From the NCBI GenBank assembly GCA_027485855.1, contig JAIXQD010000030.1:62001-126000 (forward strand): 64,000 bases of DNA, in the 5' to 3' direction. The notes under the pieces were generated by a model, which did not search any database, was not told the origin of the DNA, and was given only the letters and a program-made list of their open reading frames with translations. This DNA is from Rickettsiales bacterium. GTDB taxonomy: Bacteria > Pseudomonadota > Alphaproteobacteria > G027485855. Position 1 is the stretch's first letter. Each line of letters opens with the position of its first letter. A program made the translations under genes and the position numbers. Below are positions 60,165-64,000 of this stretch, piece after piece.

Positions 60165-61301
60165 TCACTGCGCCTGTCCAATGGCTTGCGCAGTGAGCTG
60201 CAAATTGACCGTAACCATATTGCCAACGCTGCCCTCATCGGTGTAGCCAAGGCGCCAATCCTGCCGGTTAAGCGTGGTGGTGCCGTTCACAGTAACGCCC
60301 GCCGGATTATCGGCTTGTGGGGTGAGCGTAAAGCTAATCTGCACAGGTTTTTCAAGGCCTTTTATTGACAGCGTGCCATCGGCGATAAAGCCATTATCGC
60401 CAACCGCCCGCACCGTTTGGCTTTTAAAAATGGCTTGCGGAAATTGCGCCGTATTAAACCACTCGGCCGAGGGCAAGGTGCTGTCACGCTCGGCGCTACC
60501 GGCGCGCACGCTGCCAAGCTCAATCGCCACTTCAATGGCGCTATCGGCCGGGTTGGCGGGGTCGAAGCGCAATTGCTTGGTGCTGAATTTGCCAAAAGAA
60601 CCGGTAAAAGCAGCTCCGCTTTCTGTGCCGGTAAATTCAATTTTACTGCGGGCAAAATCAACCTGCCAGTCTTTGGCATAAGCGCCTTGTGGCCAAAGCA
60701 ACGACAGCGCCACTAAGCCCATAGCAGCTTTGGGGGTGCTTATTTGGGGCAACATGCGCCGCAACACGTCATCGCGTAAAATAAAATGATGATAGAGCGC
60801 TGCTGCTACATGCGCTGCCAGCAAAAACCAAAATAGGGTTACCAGTAACTCATGTGTTTCATAGAAAAATTTGGCGTAATCAGCCTTGTTGGCAAGGTCT
60901 GGCAAAATGGGCAGATGCGGCCAAGGGATAATGCCAAACAGCACCGTTGGAATATTCAGCGGTGAGGCTGAAACCATCGCCCAGCCCGATAGCGGCAAGC
61001 CCAGCATTAAGCCATAAAGGCCAAAATGCGCAAGCTTGGCCGCCCACTTTTGCCAGTGCGGTGTTGTGGCGGGCATGGCAGGCACCTTATGCATAAGGCG
61101 CCACACCAAGCGCAGCACACTGAGCAACAAAATGATGATACCAATCGATTTGTGCCACTGATAAAGCGGATATTTGCCAGCATCGGTTCTGGGCAGGTCG
61201 CTCATATAGCCACCCAAAAAAACCATGCCTAAAATAGCCAAAGCCAAAAGCCAATGCAGGCCTATGGCCACTTTATTGTAGCGTATATCGGTGTTGCTCA
61301 T
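60165..61301 (-). CDS. Cytochrome b561 fused to a YceI domain
   Basis: 378 residues. Residues 1-190 form a four-helix di-heme b561 (NKVAIGLHWLLALAILGM, YQWHKSIGIIILLLSVLRLV, YETHELLVTLFWFLLAAHV). After a fifth hydrophobic segment ending QGAYA, residues ~212-375 are a YceI lipocalin-like domain (WQVDFARSKIEFTGTESGAA, PSAEWFNTAQFPQAIFKS, LTLNRQDWRLGY-like end). The pair is usually encoded as two genes; a separate YceI follows at 61314. Probably an electron-transfer step tied to periplasmic isoprenoid or quinone binding. Confidence 0.92.
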   Translation of the reverse strand: MSNTDIRYNKVAIGLHWLLALAILGMVFLGGYMSDLPRTDAGKYPLYQWHKSIGIIILLLSVLRLVWRLMHKVPAMPATTPHWQKWAAKLAHFGLYGLMLGLPLSGWAMVSASPLNIPTVLFGIIPWPHLPILPDLANKADYAKFFYETHELLVTLFWFLLAAHVAAALYHHFILRDDVLRRMLPQISTPKAAMGLVALSLLWPQGAYAKDWQVDFARSKIEFTGTESGAAFTGSFGKFSTKQLRFDPANPADSAIEVAIELGSVRAGSAERDSTLPSAEWFNTAQFPQAIFKSQTVRAVGDNGFIADGTLSIKGLEKPVQISFTLTPQADNPAGVTVNGTTTLNRQDWRLGYTDEGSVGNMVTVNLQLTAQAIGQAQ

Positions 61302-61313
61302 GGTGCGCCCGCT

Positions 61314-61943
61314 TTACAAACTGGGCTTTAAGTTAAACTCTGCTTCAATTTGCAGCGTTACATTGTCGCCAATGGCAGGCAGGTAAGTGCTCATGCCAAA
61401 GTCGCTGCGCTTGAGGCTGGCGGTGGCCGAAAAACCTAAGGTTGCAGCATTGGCAAAAGGGTTGTGCCCCGCGCCATTAAACTGCACTTTGAGCTGCACG
61501 GGCTTGGTTTGACCCAAAAAGCTCAGCTCGCCATCAATCAGGCCATTTTGTTTATCGAGCACTGTCACTTTTGTGCTGACAAAACGAATGCTGGGAAATT
61601 TTTCAGTGTTAAACCATTCAGCGCCTTGTAGTTTTTTGTCGAAATTATCAAGGCCGGTATCAACTGTGGTGGGGTCGATAAGGATATCAACTTTGCTGGC
61701 GCTGGGGTTGTCGGCATCAAATTTAAGTGTGCCGCTGATGCCGTTAAAGCGCGCCGTATAATTGCTAAAGCCCAAATGCGAAATGCGCCAAGTAACGCTC
61801 GCATGGCGTGAATCAAGGTTATATTCGCCGCTGAATTTGCTGTTTAGCTCAAGGCTGGGCGGGGTGAAATTTTGTGCCGCTGCGGGCAGAGCGGTCAAAG
61901 AAAAAGTGGCAAGCAATGCGGCCAAAGCGAGAATTTTTTTCAT
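61314..61943 (-). CDS. Periplasmic YceI-family protein
   Basis: 209 residues with a signal peptide ending at PAAAQ. YNLDSRHASVTWRISHLGFS, FSNYTARFNGISGTLKFDAD, GAEWFNTEKFPSIRFVST and LKRSDFGMSTYLPAIGDNVT are clear YceI motifs. The family binds long isoprenoid chains; in neighbouring genes it pairs with b561. It lies 12 nt upstream of the fusion gene on the same strand, probably one operon. Confidence 0.94.
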   Translation of the reverse strand: MKKILALAALLATFSLTALPAAAQNFTPPSLELNSKFSGEYNLDSRHASVTWRISHLGFSNYTARFNGISGTLKFDADNPSASKVDILIDPTTVDTGLDNFDKKLQGAEWFNTEKFPSIRFVSTKVTVLDKQNGLIDGELSFLGQTKPVQLKVQFNGAGHNPFANAATLGFSATASLKRSDFGMSTYLPAIGDNVTLQIEAEFNLKPSL

Positions 61944-61978
61944 AAGGGCTCTCCAGATAAAAACAAGCGATAAAAGAG

Positions 61979-62010
61979 GCGGCGCTGCAACCGTAAGATT
62001 GCAGCGCCGC
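61979..62010 (-). terminator. Strong hairpin ending the 17-kDa-type lipoprotein gene
   Basis: gcggcgctgcaa (61979-61990) pairs perfectly over 12 bp with ttgcagcgccgc (61999-62010); the following minus-strand run CTCTTTTATC is only moderately T-rich. Confidence 0.75.
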
Positions 62011-62025
62011 TATAAGAATTAAAAC

Positions 62026-62505
62026 CTACTCAACAATCTGCCATGAGCCATCGGGCTGCTGGCAAGCGCGGCCAAAGGCTTTTTGGTTTTTGCCGCCAAT
62101 GCTGACGGTTTGTTGAAACTCACGGCAATAGCTGCCGCTTTGGCTGCGGCCTTCGCGCACCGGTGTAATGGTGCCCGAATTGCCGCTTTGTGGGTTAGAC
62201 CACGTAATGGTTTGACCAATGGGCGCGCTATAGGCGTTGCTTTCAGCGCGGCCAACGTAGTTTTGGTCGGCTTTATCAAGACCACTGCCCACTTGGTTGC
62301 CCAAATAAGCGCCGAGCATGGTGCCTGCGGCTGTGGCCATCAGCTGGCCTGTGCCACTACCAAATTGTGCACCCAGCAAAGCACCACCAAGGCCGCCCAA
62401 AACTGTGCCGCCCACTTCTTTGTTGCCGGCATCTTGTGCGCAGCCAGCCAGAAGTGCTGTGGCTAAGAGAGTGGCCATAAGATTACGTTTAAATGTGTTA
62501 CGCAT
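62026..62505 (-). CDS. RT0821/17-kDa-surface-antigen-type lipoprotein
   Basis: 159 residues, lipobox LLAGC (Cys about 22), then a glycine-zipper segment (GGTVLGGLGGALLGAQFGSG, AGTMLGAYLGNQVGSGLDKA) that packs as two helices. The C-terminal part SGTITPVREGRSQSGSYCRE with FGRACQQPDGSWQIVE is the domain found in rickettsial 17-kDa antigen relatives. Outer-membrane anchored; exact role unknown. Single gene. Confidence 0.9.
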   Translation of the reverse strand: MRNTFKRNLMATLLATALLAGCAQDAGNKEVGGTVLGGLGGALLGAQFGSGTGQLMATAAGTMLGAYLGNQVGSGLDKADQNYVGRAESNAYSAPIGQTITWSNPQSGNSGTITPVREGRSQSGSYCREFQQTVSIGGKNQKAFGRACQQPDGSWQIVE

Positions 62506-62597
62506 TGTCGCTCCTTTTGTTCCATCGAGGGATTAGCAGAATCGTTAAACCTGTGGGATACTGCTTACACCCTTTTTTAGATTAGGAAAATGGCACA

Positions 62598-63221
62598 ATG
62601 ATGACCAATCCTGAACATATTGCTTTTATCGAGCCTTTACCGGCCAGCCCTTGGCCGCTTTGGTCGGATTGGTTTCGGTTAGCGAAATCTCACGAAATGA
62701 ACGATGCCGAAGCTATGTGCTTGGCCACCGTCGATAGCAGAGGGCGCCCCGCCAGCCGGATGGTGCTGCTGAAGGGCTGGGATGAAAGCGGCTTTGCCTT
62801 CTATAGTAACCTTGATAGCCGCAAGGGCCAGCATTTGGCCGCCAAGTCCGAGGTGGCGCTTTGTTTTCATTGGAAAAGCCTGTTGCGTCAGGTGCGGGTT
62901 GAGGGGCTGGCCGAGCGCCTGTCGGACGAAGAAGCCGATGCCTATTTTGCCTCGCGCAGTCGGCGCTCGCAATTAGGGGCTTGGGCCTCGCAGCAATCGC
63001 GGCCGCTTAAAGACCGTGCGGCGCTTGAGGCGCGCGTCAATGATGTGGAGCATCGTTACCCCAGCGGCGATATTCCGCGCCCGCCTTATTGGCATGGCTG
63101 GCGCGTGCGCCCCAGTTTAATTGAGTTTTGGCAACAGCGCGATTTTCGGCTACATGACCGCATCGAATATAGCCGCGCTGCCGAAGGTGGTTCATGGCAA
63201 ATCACCCGTCTTTACCCGTAA
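62598..63221 (+). CDS. pdxH: Pyridoxamine 5'-phosphate oxidase
   Basis: 207 residues. Makes PLP from PNP or PMP with FMN. LATVDSRGRPASRMVLLKGW, GFAFYSNLDSRKGQHLA, VALCFHWKSLLRQVRVEG, YFASRSRRSQLGAWASQQS and the final IEFWQQRDFRLHDRIEY with ITRLYP are all in place. AGGA precedes the start. PLP is the cofactor of trpB and sufS in this window. Its end overlaps the next gene by 28 nt. Confidence 0.97.
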   Translation: MMTNPEHIAFIEPLPASPWPLWSDWFRLAKSHEMNDAEAMCLATVDSRGRPASRMVLLKGWDESGFAFYSNLDSRKGQHLAAKSEVALCFHWKSLLRQVRVEGLAERLSDEEADAYFASRSRRSQLGAWASQQSRPLKDRAALEARVNDVEHRYPSGDIPRPPYWHGWRVRPSLIEFWQQRDFRLHDRIEYSRAAEGGSWQITRLYP

Positions 63222-64000
63222 AGGCTAATATAACGCCGCAAAAAGCCGCGTTTTTGCGGCGGCTGGCCACTTGGGCCAGTTTAATTGTGGCCAGCACTTT
63301 AATTGGCGCAAAATTTACCGCATGGTTAGCCACGGGCTCGGTTGCCATGCTCTCGGCCTTGGTTGATTCAACCGTCGATCTTATGGCCTCGATTGTCACT
63401 TTTATTGGGGTGGCGCGCGCTTTGCGCCCGCCCGATATGCAGCACCGCTTTGGCTATGGCAAAGCCGAGCCTTTGGCCGCCTTGGCGCAAGCGGCCTTTG
63501 TGTGTGGTTCGGCCATCTTATTGTGCTATGAGGCGGTGAGCCGTATTCTCAAGCCCGAACCTGTGGTGCATGCGGCCATGGCTTTATGGGTGATGGTTTT
63601 TGCGGTGCTGGCCAGCTTGGCCTTGGTGGCGTTGCAGCGCTATGTGATTGCGCGCACGGGCTCGGTTGCGATTAGCGCCGATAGTTTGCATTATCGCGGT
63701 GATATCTATCTTAATCTTTCGGTCATTGCGGCGTTGTTGCTGGCCAAATATACCGGCAATTTATTTTTCGACCCGCTCTTTGCTTTGCTGGTTGCCGCCA
63801 TTTTGCTTTATGGCGCTTATGGCATTGCCCGCGATGCTTTGGGGCTGCTCCTCGACCGCGAATTGCCCGCCAGCACACGCGATGAGATTTCACAGCAAGT
63901 GCTAAGCCACCCTTTGGTGCGTGGCTTGCATGATTTGCGCACGCGCTCGGATGGTGAGCGCTGGTTTATTGAATTGCATTTAGAGCTTGATGGGCACATT
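63194..64000 (+). CDS. Cation-diffusion-facilitator metal transporter, FieF-like (cut by right edge)
   Basis: 269 codons visible of about 300. Membrane helices with LVDSTVDLMASIVTFIG (first DxxxD-type metal site) and ADSLHYRGDIYLNLSV (HxxxD site) follow the FieF pattern of zinc and iron exporters. RFGYGKAEPLAALAQAAF is the conserved loop. The cytoplasmic domain begins near DRELPASTRDEISQQVL and runs off the edge. ATG at 63194 lies inside the end of pdxH, so the genes are coupled. Confidence 0.93.
   Translation, partial: MANHPSLPVKANITPQKAAFLRRLATWASLIVASTLIGAKFTAWLATGSVAMLSALVDSTVDLMASIVTFIGVARALRPPDMQHRFGYGKAEPLAALAQAAFVCGSAILLCYEAVSRILKPEPVVHAAMALWVMVFAVLASLALVALQRYVIARTGSVAISADSLHYRGDIYLNLSVIAALLLAKYTGNLFFDPLFALLVAAILLYGAYGIARDALGLLLDRELPASTRDEISQQVLSHPLVRGLHDLRTRSDGERWFIELHLELDGHI

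Overview
The window is bacterial chromosome from an alphaproteobacterium. The main evidence is the gene order FYDLN-acid (TIGR02300-type) protein / tRNA-Ala / aroA / cmk / rpsA / ihfB / lapA-like / pyrF / trpF / trpB, which is characteristic of that class. Supporting signs are a flgE-flgK-flgL cluster behind a sigma-54 promoter, a SUF operon led by an Rrf2 regulator, a tgt gene and a RT0821/17-kDa-antigen-type lipoprotein. I cannot name the genus. I see no rRNA, CRISPR array, insertion sequence or phage block.

Region by region: 1-3169 holds trpB (cut by the left edge), trpF, pyrF, a LapA-like membrane protein and ihfB, in a tight minus-strand operon with a good promoter at 3237-3265. From 3358 to 6895 lies a block that separates ihfB from rpsA: a thymidylate-kinase-like gene and five minus-strand genes of unknown function (two small membrane proteins, two paralogous soluble proteins, one helical Pro-tailed protein). 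rpsA has a strong terminator and a striking leader hairpin. A 624-residue ankyrin protein sits between rpsA and cmk; a coiled-coil protein and a DUF1003 protein sit between cmk and aroA. At 14.6-15.5 kb an H1-like Lys/Ala-rich segment is fused to the FYDLN protein, with a strong internal start site. tRNA-Ala(GGC) follows at 15748.

16-23 kb carries a deoxynucleoside kinase, a secreted protein, the ydbH-ynbE-ydbL set for envelope lipid transport, a GGDEF diguanylate cyclase, tgt, rpmB and small exported proteins. 23.9-31.4 kb is the most unusual core: dotO, dotM, an unrecognised one-TM protein and dotL, the ATPase and coupling-protein part of a Dot/Icm-like type IVB (IncI-type) secretion or conjugation machine, without the rest of the apparatus in view. 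31.5-41.2 kb has a GT2 glycosyltransferase, a TPR-glycosyltransferase-like protein, a methyltransferase-like protein lacking its SAM motif, flgL-flgK-flgE, a DMT transporter and a PagL-type lipid A deacylase. 41.3-50.6 kb has pepN and a complete eight-gene Rrf2-sufBCDS-sufU-sufT-sufA operon with a promoter and a palindromic candidate operator. 50.7-64 kb holds a PP2C phosphatase, a DUF808 membrane protein, an HDAC-family hydrolase, xseB, ispA, sppA, aroC, fabI, a DnaJ protein, a cytochrome b561-YceI fusion, YceI, a 17-kDa-type lipoprotein, pdxH and a CDF metal transporter cut by the right edge.

A second theme runs through the whole window: more than fifteen short tandem duplications (units mostly 12-15 bp) lie between genes, across stop codons, or in frame inside gene ends. 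They look like a genome-wide mutational habit rather than one element. The best candidates for something undescribed are the Dot module with its unknown subunit, the five-gene cassette inserted in the ribosomal operon, the two-start H1-like/FYDLN gene, and these microduplications.
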